Shown: positions 39,110 through 48,748 of the stretch, piece by piece
Position numbering within the stretch: position 1 is the stretch's first letter
Layout of the letters: every line of letters starts with the position of its first letter
Assembly (NCBI RefSeq): GCF_014211915.1
Contig: NZ_CP060039.1
Span: 434,001 to 498,000, forward strand
Length of the DNA stretch: 64,000 nucleotides
Reading direction: 5' to 3'
From: Burkholderia cenocepacia
GTDB lineage: Bacteria; Pseudomonadota; Gammaproteobacteria; Burkholderiales; Burkholderiaceae
Notes under the pieces: generated by a model
Told to the model about the DNA's origin: nothing
The model's database searches: none
Seen by the model: only the letters and a program-made list of their open reading frames with translations
Position numbers and translations under genes: made by a program

Positions 39110-39137
39110 CACCCCGCAGCGCGAAGCATGCGGGGTG
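39110..39137 (-). terminator. Terminator after htpX
   Basis: CACCCCGCA (39110-39118) pairs with TGCGGGGTG (39129-39137). On the minus strand the stem is followed by TTTCATTTG, about 45 bases past the htpX stop. Confidence 0.65.
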
Positions 39138-39181
39138 GCGGGGCGGCCCCGCGCGGCAGCAGCCGCGCGGGTCGCCGGGGG

Positions 39182-40039
39182 TCACTCGAAGCGGCCGGTG
39201 CGCGCCATCTCCATCAGGCGGGCGATGCGCTCCTCGGTGGCCGGGTGCGTCGAGAACAGGTTCTGCAGGCCGCCGCCGTGCAGCGGGTTCATGATCATCA
39301 TCTGCGCGGTGGCCGGATGCGCCTCGGCCGCCTGGAACGGGATGCCCGCCGCATAGCGGTGGATCTTGTCGAGCGCGGTGGCGAGCGACTGCGGATCGCC
39401 GGAAATCTGCGCGCCGCCGCGGTCGGCTTCGAACTCGCGGGCTCGCGAAATCGCCATCTGGATCAGCGCGCCTGCGATCGGGGCGAGCAGCGCGACCGCG
39501 ATCCCCGCGATCGGGTTGGCCGGCCGGCCGTTCTCGTCGCGCCCGCCAAAGAACATCGCGAAGTTCGCGAGTGCCGAGATCGCGCCCGCCATCGTCGCGG
39601 TGATCGTCGAGATCAGGATGTCGCGGTGCTTCACGTGCGCGAGTTCGTGCGCCATCACGCCGCGCATCTCGCGCTCCGACAGCACGCGCAGGATGCCCGT
39701 CGTCGCGGCGACCGCCGCATGTTCGGGGTTGCGGCCCGTCGCGAACGCGTTCGGCGCATCCTCGTTGATCAGGTAGACGCGCGGCATCGGCAGGTTCGCG
39801 CGCGTGGCCAGCTCGCGCACCATCCGGTAGAACTGCGGTGCCGTGCTCTCGTCGACTTCCTGCGCGTTGTACATGCGCAGCACCATCTTGTCCGAGAACC
39901 AGTACGAGAAGAAATTCATGCCGAGCGCGAACAGCAGCGCGATCGTCATGCCGCGCGAGCCGCCGATCATCCCGCCGATCACGATGAACAGGGCCGTGAT
40001 CGCGGCCATCAGCATCGCCGTTTTGACCCAATTGAACAT
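39182..40039 (-). CDS. htpX: Membrane zinc protease HtpX
   Basis: 285 aa M48 inner-membrane protease that works with FtsH in membrane-protein quality control. Two N-terminal transmembrane helices are followed by [16 protein letters not shown] (HExxH), two more hydrophobic segments, and [16 protein letters not shown] carrying the third zinc ligand. The start ATG 40039 is chosen over GTG 40045 because AAGGAG lies five bases upstream of it. A sigma-32-like promoter precedes the gene. Confidence 0.95.
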   Translation of the reverse strand: MFNWVKTAMLMAAITALFIVIGGMIGGSRGMTIALLFALGMNFFSYWFSDKMVLRMYNAQEVDESTAPQFYRMVRELATRANLPMPRVYLINEDAPNAFATGRNPEHAAVAATTGILRVLSEREMRGVMAHELAHVKHRDILISTITATMAGAISALANFAMFFGGRDENGRPANPIAGIAVALLAPIAGALIQMAISRAREFEADRGGAQISGDPQSLATALDKIHRYAAGIPFQAAEAHPATAQMMIMNPLHGGGLQNLFSTHPATEERIARLMEMARTGRFE

Positions 40040-40109
40040 ACCCACTCCTTATCCGTCAGGGGACCCGCCGCACCTCACAGGGCACGGCGGAAAATTGTAA
40101 GCGATTTGT

Positions 40110-40138
40110 TAGATAAGGTCTTGCCGGAAAAATTCAAT
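40110..40138 (-). promoter_or_regulatory. Candidate sigma-32 promoter of htpX
   Basis: On the minus strand ATTGAA (40133-40138), a 14-base spacer and CCTTATCTA (40110-40118). This is close to CTTGAA-N14-CCCCATNTA and lies 70 bases before the htpX ATG. htpX is heat-shock induced in other proteobacteria. Confidence 0.5.
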
Positions 40139-40139
40139 G

Positions 40140-40781
40140 TCAGTGTTGCGAAGCGGCCAGACGAAGACCGAGGCCGACGAAAGCGCTGCCAACCGTGCGA
40201 TCGAGCCACTTCCTGACGCCCGGCTTGCCGGAAAATCGCTGTGTGACACTGCCCGCCACCCACGCAACCAGGCTCGTCCAGACCGTGCTCATCGCGACGA
40301 ACACCGCGCCGAGGGTCAGGAACGCCCAGGCCTTGTGCGGACTGTCGGCCGACACGAACTGCGGGAAGAACGACACGAAGAACAGCACGACCTTCGGATT
40401 CAGCACGTTGGTCCAGAAACCCTGCATGAACAGCTGGCGCAGCGGCTTGGCGGCCGCGGCCTGTGCGGCCGCGGCGCCCGACGGCGCGGTGGCCTGCTTC
40501 GCGATGATCATCCGCACGCCGAGATAGATCAGGTACGCGGCGCCGACCAGCTTGATCACCGTGAACGCGGTGGCCGACGCCGCCAGCAGCGCGGTGAGGC
40601 CGAATGCGCAGGCGAGCGCGTGGACACAGCAGCCGGCCGAAATGCCGAACGCCGACATCAGCCCCGCGCCGCGCCCCTGCGCGACGCTGCGGCCGACGAT
40701 GTAGGCCGTATCGGGGCCGGGCGTGATGTTCAGCAGGAAGACCGCGAACACGAAGAAGCCGAAATGGGTGATGCCGAACAT
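40140..40781 (-). CDS. LysE/RhtB-family amino-acid exporter
   Basis: 213 aa inner-membrane protein with about six hydrophobic segments. The N-terminal VFLLNITPGPDTAYIVGRSVAQGRGAG and the following GISAGCCVHALACAFGL are the LysE/RhtB signature; FWTNVLNPKVVLFFVSFFPQF is the second conserved loop. An Ala-rich stretch sits in the central cytosolic loop. It probably exports amino acids or related metabolites; the substrate is unknown. Confidence 0.9.
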   Translation of the reverse strand: MFGITHFGFFVFAVFLLNITPGPDTAYIVGRSVAQGRGAGLMSAFGISAGCCVHALACAFGLTALLAASATAFTVIKLVGAAYLIYLGVRMIIAKQATAPSGAAAAQAAAAKPLRQLFMQGFWTNVLNPKVVLFFVSFFPQFVSADSPHKAWAFLTLGAVFVAMSTVWTSLVAWVAGSVTQRFSGKPGVRKWLDRTVGSAFVGLGLRLAASQH

Positions 40782-40900
40782 GAAAACCTCGAAACCGGGG
40801 AGCGCAGGGAAATTCTACGCGTGCCTGCCGCCCCGCGCGACTCGGCCGTCCGGCCAGTTGCGCCGGGCCGGCAGACCGGGTCGAATGGTGCTCAGGCCTG

Positions 40901-41893
40901 TCAGTCGACGTCGGGCAGCGCGAAACGCTGGCCGGCGGCGAGCGGCGAACCGGCGAGGAATTCGCGTGCAGGCAGCCGCTTGCCGCCGGGCTTCTGCAGC
41001 TGGGTGACGCGCAGCGCGCCGCTGCCGCATGCGACCACCACGCCTTCCGGCGCGGCTTCGACGATCGTGCCGGGCGCCGCGCTGGCAATCGTGCCATGCG
41101 CCGCCACGGGCTCGGCCGCCCACAGCTTGATGGCCGCGCCGTCGAGCGTCGCGACGCCGCCCGGGAACGGGTCGAACGCACGCACCTGGCGCGCGAGTAC
41201 GTCGGCAGGCTTGCGCCAGTCAAGCGCCGCTTCGTGCTTGCCGATCTTTTCGGCGTAGGTCACGCCGTCGGCCGGCTGCGGCGTCGCCGGCAGCGTCCCG
41301 TCGCGCTCGAGCCGCACGAGCGCGTCGACGATCAGCCGCGCGCCGTCGGCGGCGAGGCGGTCGTGCAGCGTCGCGGTCGTATCGTCGGGCGCGATCGCGA
41401 TGCGCGCCTCCTCGATCATCGCACCGGTGTCGAGGCCGACGTCCATCTGCATCAGCGTGACGCCCGTCTCGGCGTCGCCTGCCTCGATCGCACGATGGAT
41501 CGGCGCCGCGCCGCGCCAGCGCGGCAGCAGCGATGCGTGAATGTTGATGCAGCCGGCGCGCGGGATATCGAGCACTTCCTGCGGCAGCAGCAGGCCGTAC
41601 GCGGCCACCACCATCACGTCGTGCGGCGTCGTGCGCAGCAGTTCGATCGCGTCGGCCGCCTCCGCCGGGTACTTGCCCGCGCGACGCAGCGACGGCGGCT
41701 GCGCGACGGCCATCCCGTGCTCGACCGCGTAGCGCTTCACGGCGCTCGCCTGGAGCTTCATCCCGCGCCCGGCCGGGCGATCGGGCTGGGTGAGCACGAG
41801 CGGCACCGGGAAACCGGCCTCGTGGATCGCGGCAAGGGCAGCCGCGGCGAATTCCGGCGTGCCGGCAAAAATCACGCGCAACGTATGGGTCAT
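40901..41893 (-). CDS. fmt: Methionyl-tRNA formyltransferase
   Basis: 330 aa enzyme formylating initiator Met-tRNA with 10-formyl-THF. The N-terminus [19 protein letters not shown], the catalytic [41 protein letters not shown], and the C-terminal domain (FDPFPGGV.. [13 protein letters not shown]) are all typical. It pairs with def upstream on the same strand. Confidence 0.97.
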   Translation of the reverse strand: MTHTLRVIFAGTPEFAAAALAAIHEAGFPVPLVLTQPDRPAGRGMKLQASAVKRYAVEHGMAVAQPPSLRRAGKYPAEAADAIELLRTTPHDVMVVAAYGLLLPQEVLDIPRAGCINIHASLLPRWRGAAPIHRAIEAGDAETGVTLMQMDVGLDTGAMIEEARIAIAPDDTTATLHDRLAADGARLIVDALVRLERDGTLPATPQPADGVTYAEKIGKHEAALDWRKPADVLARQVRAFDPFPGGVATLDGAAIKLWAAEPVAAHGTIASAAPGTIVEAAPEGVVVACGSGALRVTQLQKPGGKRLPAREFLAGSPLAAGQRFALPDVD

Positions 41894-41927
41894 GACAGCG
41901 TTCGGGGTCGGGCTGGGCGCACGCGCA

Positions 41928-42431
41928 TTACATCGCGCGTTCGAGTTTCTTCATCTTCGTCTTGATACGCGTCTGCTTGAGCGGCGACAGATATTCGACG
42001 AACACGCGGCCCATCAGGTGATCCATCTCGTGCTGGACGCACACGGCGAGCAGGCCTTCGCAGTCGAGCTCGAACGTCTCGCCCTGCTCGTTGAGCGCAC
42101 GCACGCGCACGTGGTCGGGGCGTTCGACTTCGTCATAGATGCCGGGCACCGACAGGCAGCCTTCTTCATAGGTCTGCTTCGCGTCGCTCGACCACACGAT
42201 CTCCGGGTTGATGAACGCGCGCAGCTCGTTCTTCTCTTCGGAGACGTCGATCACGATCACGCGCTCGTGCACGTCGACCTGCGTGGCCGCCAGGCCGATG
42301 CCGGGCGCCGCGTACATGGTCTCGGCCATGTCGGCGACGAGCTTGCGGATCCGGTCGTCGACCTTGTCGACGGGCTTCGCGACCTTGTGCAGCCGCTTGT
42401 CGGGGTAATGAAGAATATTGAGCAATGCCAT
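41928..42431 (-). CDS. def: Peptide deformylase
   Basis: 167 aa metalloenzyme removing N-formyl groups from new proteins. The three motifs are present: GIGLAATQ (about residues 45-52), EGCLSVPG (metal Cys), and QHEMDHLMG (metal His pair and Glu). It starts with [14 protein letters not shown] at 42431. def is followed by fmt, the usual pair, and is divergent from dprA. Confidence 0.97.
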   Translation of the reverse strand: MALLNILHYPDKRLHKVAKPVDKVDDRIRKLVADMAETMYAAPGIGLAATQVDVHERVIVIDVSEEKNELRAFINPEIVWSSDAKQTYEEGCLSVPGIYDEVERPDHVRVRALNEQGETFELDCEGLLAVCVQHEMDHLMGRVFVEYLSPLKQTRIKTKMKKLERAM

Positions 42432-42661
42432 GGTGTTCGGTATTCGGTGGAGCGGCGTGCCGCATCGGCCATCCGGCCGGCTGGCGCCGCCGCCGGGATG
42501 CAATGAAGATGAGGCGGATGCGTGGCATATCAATGCCGCGGATCGCGCCTCCTGCAATCGGCCGCGTGCCTGCGCGCACGGCCCTGTCGAGTATTTCGGA
42601 TGATGAAAATTTTATCATGGCGCCACGCGCTCCGCTGGCCGCCGCATTCGAGGGCCGCCTC

Positions 42662-43930
42662 ATGTCCCCGCAAGCGTTGATGCCCGCCGCGCTGCGCGCC
42701 TGGCTGCAGCTCGCGCATGCGCCCGGTCTCTCGCCCGCCGTGCTGCAGGTGCTGCTCGCGGCTTTCGGCTCGCCGGACGCGCTGCTGCGCGCGCCCGACG
42801 AGGCAATCGCCGCCGTGGTCAGCCCCGCCGCCGCGCAGGCCGTGCGCGCGAGCGAGCGCGACGGTCTCGATACGCGCACCGACGCCGCGCTCGCGTGGCT
42901 CGACGGACCGGGCAACGTGCTCGTCACGCTGAGCGATCCGGCCTACCCGCCGCGGCTGCGCGATCTGCACGATCCGCCGCCGCTGCTATATGTAAAGGGG
43001 CAGCTCGACCTGCTGCACGCACGCGGCCTCGCGGTGGTCGGCAGCCGCCATGCGACGCCGCAGGGGCTCGCCGACGCCACGCATTTCGCCCACGTGTTGT
43101 CCGACGCGGGCCTCACGATCGTCTCGGGCCTCGCACTCGGCATCGACGGCGCCGCGCATCGTGGCGGGCTCGACGGCCGCTCGGGCACCGTCGCGGTGAT
43201 CGCGACGGGCGCCGATCTCGTCTACCCGGCGCGACACCGGGCGCTCGCGCACGAAATCGCCGCACACGGCGCGATCGTGTCGGAATGGCCGCTCGGCACG
43301 CCGGCCCGCGCCGCGCATTTCCCGCAGCGCAACCGGCTGATCGCCGCGCTCGCGATCGGCGCGCTCGTCGTCGAGGCCGCCCCGCGCTCGGGTTCGCTGA
43401 TCACCGCGCGGCTCGCGAACGAATTGGGGCGCGACGTGTTCGCGATGCCCGGTTCGATCCACGCGCCGCTCGCGCAGGGCTGCCACGCGCTGATCCGCGA
43501 CGGCGCGAAGCTCACCGCGGCGCCGCTCGACGTGCTCGAGGAATACGGGCTGGGCGAACCGGCGGCGCGCGCAACGAGCGGCGCAATGCGAGCCGGTAAT
43601 CAGGGCCCGAATGTCGACGAAATCCGCGAACCCGAAGCTGCCGGCATCGCGCAAGCGGATCGCCCTGCCGCGACCACCGCGCCGGCCTCCATCGAAGCCG
43701 CTCCGCCAGGCACCCCGTCGGAACAGGCGGTGCTCGCCGCGCTGGGATACGGCCCCGTGACGTACGAATGGCTGGCCGAGCACAGCGGCCTGTCCGACGA
43801 CGTGCTGCATGGCGCGCTGCTCTCGCTGGAACTGACCGGCCGCGTCGCGAGCGTCGCCGGCGGACGCTTCGCGCGGCTTGACGCCGCGCCCACCCCCTCT
43901 GCGCGGGGCGTGCTACATTCCCCGGCATAG
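42662..43930 (+). CDS. dprA: DNA-processing protein DprA/Smf
   Basis: About 422 aa. DprA loads RecA on incoming single-stranded DNA in transformation. An N-terminal SAM/HhH-like part (LAHAPGLSPAVLQVLLAAFGSP) is followed by the Rossmann-like core: LAVVGSRHATPQGLADA, TIVSGLALGIDGAAHRGGL, VIATGADLVYPARHRAL, and VVEAAPRSGSLITARLANELGRDVFAMPG. A disordered linker leads to a C-terminal winged helix (VLAALGYGPVTYEWLAEHSGL). ATG 42662 has GAGG upstream; ATG 42617 is an in-frame alternative. Confidence 0.92.
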   Translation: MSPQALMPAALRAWLQLAHAPGLSPAVLQVLLAAFGSPDALLRAPDEAIAAVVSPAAAQAVRASERDGLDTRTDAALAWLDGPGNVLVTLSDPAYPPRLRDLHDPPPLLYVKGQLDLLHARGLAVVGSRHATPQGLADATHFAHVLSDAGLTIVSGLALGIDGAAHRGGLDGRSGTVAVIATGADLVYPARHRALAHEIAAHGAIVSEWPLGTPARAAHFPQRNRLIAALAIGALVVEAAPRSGSLITARLANELGRDVFAMPGSIHAPLAQGCHALIRDGAKLTAAPLDVLEEYGLGEPAARATSGAMRAGNQGPNVDEIREPEAAGIAQADRPAATTAPASIEAAPPGTPSEQAVLAALGYGPVTYEWLAEHSGLSDDVLHGALLSLELTGRVASVAGGRFARLDAAPTPSARGVLHSPA

Positions 43931-43966
43931 GGGCGGCCCGACCGCCGACGCTACCCAAGGAATTCC

Positions 43967-44347
43967 ATGCCCGCGCTGAATCTCGACACCGATGCAGATC
44001 GGATCGCCGAGCGCCTCGCCGATCCCGGCACGTTGCTGGTCGCCTGCCTGTGCGCCGAATGGTGCGGCACGTGCCGCGACTACCGGAGCGCCTTCGACCA
44101 GCTCGCCGATGCGCATCCGGACGCCTGCTTCGCCTGGATCGACATCGAAACCCATGCCGACCGCCTCGACGATCTCGACGTCGAGAATTTCCCGACCATC
44201 CTGATCGAGGATGCCCACACCGCCCGCTTCTTCGGCACGGTGCTGCCGCACGCGGCGATCGTCGAGCGCATGCTGTCCGACCTGAGTGCGGTGCCCGGTG
44301 CGCCGCACGCACCGAAATTGCGCGACATCCTGAACGTCGAAGCCTGA
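43967..44347 (+). CDS. Thioredoxin-fold protein
   Basis: 126 aa. The thioredoxin-like active site is LCAEWCGTCRDYRSAFDQ (CGTC, about residues 33-36), followed by FAWIDIETHADRLDDLDVENFPTILIED with the cis-Pro region. The CGTC dipeptide differs from the CGPC of classical thioredoxin. No signal peptide, so it is probably a cytoplasmic thiol protein. It lies 36 bases after dprA in the same direction. The partner is unknown. Confidence 0.85.
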   Translation: MPALNLDTDADRIAERLADPGTLLVACLCAEWCGTCRDYRSAFDQLADAHPDACFAWIDIETHADRLDDLDVENFPTILIEDAHTARFFGTVLPHAAIVERMLSDLSAVPGAPHAPKLRDILNVEA

Positions 44348-44478
44348 ATTCGCGGGCCCGCCCGGCGGTTTTGCGCAGGTTGGCGCGGCCCGCCGCGCCG
44401 GGCGCTTGCCGCCATTGCAGCCCCCCTCTATGATGAGCCGCTTTTTACACGCCGAGCCGCCGTCGCTGCGGCGTGTGC

Positions 44479-44484
44479 TATAAA
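44479..44484 (+). promoter_or_regulatory. -10 box upstream of topB inside an inverted repeat
   Basis: TATAAA at 44479-44484 lies next to an inverted repeat (ACACGCCG 44447-44454 with CGGCGTGT 44469-44476, extended by outer CCGCTTT/AAAGCGG). The -35 is weak. Confidence 0.35.
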
Positions 44485-44540
44485 GCGGTCGTAAAAGGGA
44501 CCCACAACCGGCGAACCCGGTCTACCAACACACACCTGTC

Positions 44541-47138
44541 ATGTCCAAAGCACTGATCATTGCGGAAAAGCCTTCTGTCGCGAACGACATCGCACGCGCT
44601 TTGGGCGGCTTTACCAAGCATGACGAGTATTACGAGAGCGACGATTTCGTCCTTTCGTCCGCTGTCGGCCACCTGCTGGAAATCGCCGCCCCGGAGGAGT
44701 ACGAGGTCAAGCGCGGGAAATGGAGCTTCGCGCATCTGCCCGTCATTCCCCCGCATTTCGACCTGAACCCGATCGCAAAAAGCGAGTCGCGCCTCAAGGT
44801 GCTCACGAAGCTGATGAAGCGCAAGGACGTCGACCGCCTGATCAACGCATGTGACGCGGGGCGCGAGGGCGAGCTGATTTTCCGCCTGATCGCGCAGCAC
44901 GCGAAGGCGAAACAGCCGGTCCAGCGCCTGTGGCTGCAATCGATGACGCCGCAGGCGATTCGCGACGGTTTCGCGAACCTGCGCAGCGACACGGACATGC
45001 AGCCGCTCGCCGACGCCGCACGCTGCCGCTCGGAAGCCGACTGGCTCGTCGGGATCAACGGCACCCGCGCGATGACCGCGTTCAACAGCAAGGGCGGCGG
45101 CTTCTTCCTGACCACCGTCGGCCGGGTTCAGACGCCAACGTTGTCGATCGTCGTCGAACGTGAAGAGAAAATCCGCCGCTTCATCCCGCGCGACTACTGG
45201 GAAGTGAAGGCCGAATTCGCGTGCGCGAGCGGCTTCTACGAAGGGAAGTGGTACGACCCGAAATTCAAGCGCGACGAATTCGATCCGGAAAAGCGCGACT
45301 CCCGCCTGTGGAGCCTGCCGGCTGCCGAGACGATCGTCGCCGCCTGCCGCGACCAGATCGGCACGGTGTCCGAGGAATCGAAGCCGTCGACGCAACTGTC
45401 GCCGCTGCTGTTCGACCTGACGAGCCTGCAGCGCGAAGCGAACGGCCGTTTCGGCTTCTCCGCGAAGAACACGCTCGGTCTCGCGCAGGCGCTGTATGAA
45501 AAGCACAAGGTGCTGACGTACCCGCGTACCGACGCGCGCGCGCTGCCGGAAGACTACCTGTCGACCGTGCAGTCCACGCTCGAGATGCTCAAGGAGAGCA
45601 ACAACTACCTGCCGCACGCGAAGCAGGTGCTCGACAAGGGTTGGGTGAAGCCGAACAAGCGGATCTTCGACAACTCGAAGATCAGCGACCACTTTGCAAT
45701 CATCCCGACGCTCCAGGCGCCGAAGGCACTCTCCGAGCCCGAGCAGAAGCTGTACGACCTGGTCGTGAAGCGCTTCCTCGCCGTGTTCTTCCCGGCGGCC
45801 GAATTCCGCGTCACGACCCGGATCACCGAAGTCGCCGGCCATCACTTCAAGACGGAAGGCAAGGTGCTGGTCGAGCCGGGCTGGCTGCAGGTGTACGGCC
45901 GCGACGCCGAAGGCGCGGACGCGAACCTCGTGCCGGTGCAGAAGGACGAGAAGGTGAAGACCGACGAGATCGCCGCCGTCGCGCTCGTGACCAAGCCGCC
46001 CGCACGCTACTCGGAAGCGACGCTGCTGTCCGCGATGGAAGGCGCGGGCAAGCTGGTCGAGGACGACGAGCTGCGCGAGGCGATGGCCGCGAAGGGCCTC
46101 GGCACGCCGGCCACGCGTGCGGCGATCATCGAAGGCCTGCTCGGCGAAAAGTACCTGCTGCGCGAAGGCCGCGAACTGATCCCGACCGCGAAGGCATTCC
46201 AGCTGATGACGCTGCTGCGCGGCCTCGGCGTGAAGGAACTCACGGCGCCCGAGCTCACCGGCGAATGGGAATACAAGCTGTCGCAGATGGAGCGCGGCAA
46301 TCTCGGCCGCGACGCGTTCATGCAGGAAATCGCCCGCATGACGCAACAGATCGTCAAGCGCGCGAAGGAATACGATTCCGACACGATCCCCGGCGACTAC
46401 GCGACGCTCGAGACACCGTGCCCGAATTGCGGCGGCCAGGTGAAGGAAAACTACCGCCGCTTCGCGTGCACGAAATGCGACTTCTCAATCTCGAAAATCC
46501 CGGGCAGCCGGCAGTTCGAGATCCCGGAAGTCGAGGAGCTGCTGCAGAAGAAGGAAATCGGGCCGCTGTCCGGCTTCCGAAGCAAAATGGGCCGCCCGTT
46601 CTCGGCGATCCTCAAGCTGTCCTTCGATGACGAGACGAAGAACTACAAGCTCGAGTTCGATTTCGGTCAGGACCAGGGCGGCGAGGAAGGCGAAGCGCCC
46701 GACTTCTCCGCGCAGGAGCCGGTCGGCGCGTGCCCGAAGTGCAAGGGCCGCGTGTTCGAGCACGGGATGAGCTACGTGTGCGAACACTCGGTGGCAAACC
46801 CGAAGACCTGCGACTTCCGCTCGGGCAAGGTGATCCTGCAGCAGGAAATCACGCGCGAGCAGATGGGCAAACTGCTCGCCGACGGCCGCACGGATCTGCT
46901 GCCGAACTTCAAGTCGTCGCGTACCGGCCGCAACTTCAAGGCGTTCCTCGTGAAGCAGCCGGACGGCAAGATCGGTTTCGAGTTCGAGAAGAAGGAACCG
47001 AAAGCCGCTGCCGCGAAGAAGACGGCCAAATCGGCGACGAAGGATGCCGAAACCGTGACGGAAGGCGCCGAAGAGAAACCGGCACCGGCCCGCAAGACCG
47101 CCGCCCGCAAGACGACGGCGCGCAAGACGGGTTCGTGA
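44541..47138 (+). CDS. topB: DNA topoisomerase III
   Basis: 865 aa type IA topoisomerase that decatenates and resolves DNA intermediates. The Toprim domain starts KALIIAEKPSVANDIARAL and contains NACDAGREGELIF. The catalytic Tyr is in VLTYPRTDARALPEDY (about residue 330). The C-terminal half carries two zinc-binding modules (CPNCGG..FACTKCDF and CPKCKGRVFEHGMSYVCEH..CDFRSG) and ends in a Lys/Ala-rich basic tail (KTAARKTTARKTGS) that likely binds DNA. It stands alone, with a terminator after it. Confidence 0.96.
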   Translation: MSKALIIAEKPSVANDIARALGGFTKHDEYYESDDFVLSSAVGHLLEIAAPEEYEVKRGKWSFAHLPVIPPHFDLNPIAKSESRLKVLTKLMKRKDVDRLINACDAGREGELIFRLIAQHAKAKQPVQRLWLQSMTPQAIRDGFANLRSDTDMQPLADAARCRSEADWLVGINGTRAMTAFNSKGGGFFLTTVGRVQTPTLSIVVEREEKIRRFIPRDYWEVKAEFACASGFYEGKWYDPKFKRDEFDPEKRDSRLWSLPAAETIVAACRDQIGTVSEESKPSTQLSPLLFDLTSLQREANGRFGFSAKNTLGLAQALYEKHKVLTYPRTDARALPEDYLSTVQSTLEMLKESNNYLPHAKQVLDKGWVKPNKRIFDNSKISDHFAIIPTLQAPKALSEPEQKLYDLVVKRFLAVFFPAAEFRVTTRITEVAGHHFKTEGKVLVEPGWLQVYGRDAEGADANLVPVQKDEKVKTDEIAAVALVTKPPARYSEATLLSAMEGAGKLVEDDELREAMAAKGLGTPATRAAIIEGLLGEKYLLREGRELIPTAKAFQLMTLLRGLGVKELTAPELTGEWEYKLSQMERGNLGRDAFMQEIARMTQQIVKRAKEYDSDTIPGDYATLETPCPNCGGQVKENYRRFACTKCDFSISKIPGSRQFEIPEVEELLQKKEIGPLSGFRSKMGRPFSAILKLSFDDETKNYKLEFDFGQDQGGEEGEAPDFSAQEPVGACPKCKGRVFEHGMSYVCEHSVANPKTCDFRSGKVILQQEITREQMGKLLADGRTDLLPNFKSSRTGRNFKAFLVKQPDGKIGFEFEKKEPKAAAAKKTAKSATKDAETVTEGAEEKPAPARKTAARKTTARKTGS

Positions 47139-47192
47139 CGGCCCGGCCGCCGGGCGCCGCTTGCGGCGCGCCCGGCTCCGGCACGCAGCCAT

Positions 47193-47226
47193 AAAAAAAA
47201 CGCGGATCGAACGATCCGCGTTTTTT
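47193..47226. terminator. Bidirectional terminator between topB and the LysR gene
   Basis: CGCGGATC-GAAC-GATCCGCG (47201-47220) is flanked by A8 on the left and T6 on the right, so it can stop transcripts from both sides. Confidence 0.9.
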
Positions 47227-47269
47227 CTTTGTGCCGGCTGTAGCGCTGCCGGCCCGGGCCGCTGCGTCG

Positions 47270-48319
47270 TTACAGCGGCGACGGCACCGCCACGCGCGTG
47301 CGCGGCGAGCGCGCCAGACGCGGCTGCAGGTTCGGATCGGTCGATTCGGGCTGCTCGGCACGCATCTCGACGCCGATCGGCGGCAGCGTCGCGCCCTGCG
47401 CGGCCCACTGTTCGCCCATCATCGCGTCGGTCGAGTGGCTGAAATGCTCGACGAGATGGTCGATGAACGTACGCACCTTCGCCGGTAGATGGCGCCGGCT
47501 CGGGTAGGCGATGTTGATCTCGACCTGCGGCAGCCGGAAATCCGGCAGCAGCCGCACGAGCGCGCCGCGCGCGATATCGCTGCCGATCAGGTAGCTCGGC
47601 AGGATCGCGACCCCCATCCCGAGCAACGCGAACTGGCGCAGCATCGCGGTGTTGTTCGCGACGATCACGTTGGTCGGGCGCACGCGCACTTCGCCGTCCG
47701 GCCCCGTGAACACGCGCTCGTCGCCCCAGTATTCGGTCGGCAGGCTCAGGGCCGGGTGCTCGGCGAGTTGTTCCGGATGCGTCGGCACGCCGTGCTTCTC
47801 CAGATAGCTCGGCGTCGCGCACACGGTCATGCAACCGGTGGTCAGGCGCCGCGTGACGATGCTCGCGCTACGCATCTGGCGCGTGACGACGATGCCGACG
47901 TCGAAACCTTCCTCGACCAGATCGACCTGCCGGTCGACCAGCGTGAGATCGGGCACCACCTTCGGGAAATTCTCCGTGTACGACTGCAGCACGGGGGCGA
48001 GGTTGTGCAGGCCGAACACCACCGGCGCGACGATGCGCAGCGTGCCGACCGGCTCGTGATTGCGTGCGACGACCATCTGCTCGACGTCCTCGAGCTCGTC
48101 GAGGATCTGGCGGGCACGCTCCAGATAGACCTGACCCGACTCCGTCAGGGAAAGGCTGCGCGTGGTGCGGTTAAGCAAACGCGTGCCGAGCCGGCCTTCC
48201 AGATCGGCGACGTGGCGCGTCGCGACCGCGTTGGAGATATCCATTGCGCTCGCGGCCCGCGCGAAACTGCCGAGATCTGCAACCTTGACGAACACGCGCA
48301 TCGACTGCAAATGATCCAT
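47270..48319 (-). CDS. LysR-family transcriptional regulator
   Basis: 349 aa. The N-terminal winged helix is MDHLQSMRVFVKVADLGSFARAASAMDISNAVATRHVADLEGRLGTRLLNRTTRSLSLTE. The effector-binding domain follows (LRIVAPVVFGLHNLAPVLQSY). About 40 residues after the normal end (MMGEQWAAQGATLPPIG...) form a non-conserved tail. It is divergent from a 2-hydroxyacid dehydrogenase, with a LysR-type palindrome between them. Confidence 0.92.
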   Translation of the reverse strand: MDHLQSMRVFVKVADLGSFARAASAMDISNAVATRHVADLEGRLGTRLLNRTTRSLSLTESGQVYLERARQILDELEDVEQMVVARNHEPVGTLRIVAPVVFGLHNLAPVLQSYTENFPKVVPDLTLVDRQVDLVEEGFDVGIVVTRQMRSASIVTRRLTTGCMTVCATPSYLEKHGVPTHPEQLAEHPALSLPTEYWGDERVFTGPDGEVRVRPTNVIVANNTAMLRQFALLGMGVAILPSYLIGSDIARGALVRLLPDFRLPQVEINIAYPSRRHLPAKVRTFIDHLVEHFSHSTDAMMGEQWAAQGATLPPIGVEMRAEQPESTDPNLQPRLARSPRTRVAVPSPL

Positions 48320-48748
48320 AAACGACTCCTGCCGCTGTTACAACTTCAAAAAGATGAAGCAAATGCGTAATTCTCCTACGACAGCGGAAATGATGCAGAG
48401 TTGCTCAACAAGGGGCCGGTTGACGATAAAAATAGTCAAAAATCCTCGGCTTCTGCGGATAGTTGATCCAATTATTCTGCCAAGAGCAACAATTGGGTGA
48501 ACCTCGTCGAGTAAATGGCCGAATCAGGAAGGACATATTTGATGCGACACAACAGCGCACCCTGTTGCACCGCGCGGGAGCGGCGCCGGGTGTGGCTGGC
48601 GCTGATTGCGGCGGAGCGTAACAACCTGTTAAAAAGACACCATGGAGGCGGCCGACGTAGCATCATGTCGGCCCCGGCCGGGCGGGACGGGTGCGCAAGG
48701 TGCGCCGCCGCCACGGCCCCGCTTTCAACGCGCGACACCCCGTTCACC
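48320..48748. other. Divergent intergenic region between the LysR and dehydrogenase genes
   Basis: About 430 bases, clearly AT-richer than neighbouring DNA between 48340 and 48540. It holds the LysR-type palindrome at 48420-48439. An in-frame extension of the dehydrogenase back to 48515 has no family-like sequence and is treated as noncoding. Confidence 0.5.
48420..48439. promoter_or_regulatory. Candidate LysR-type operator
   Basis: TTGAC (48420-48424) and GTCAA (48435-48439) are inverted about an AT-rich ten-base centre, the T-N11-A form of LysR regulator sites. It lies about 100 bases before the LysR gene start. Confidence 0.5.

Noticed and set aside
44478..46346. Minus-strand open frame of 622 codons opposite topB
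   Set aside because: Complement of the Toprim and catalytic domains; no recognisable motif.
48515..48748. N-terminal extension of the 2-hydroxyacid dehydrogenase
   Set aside because: The added residues have no family similarity, and the dehydrogenase fold begins at the ATG at 48749.
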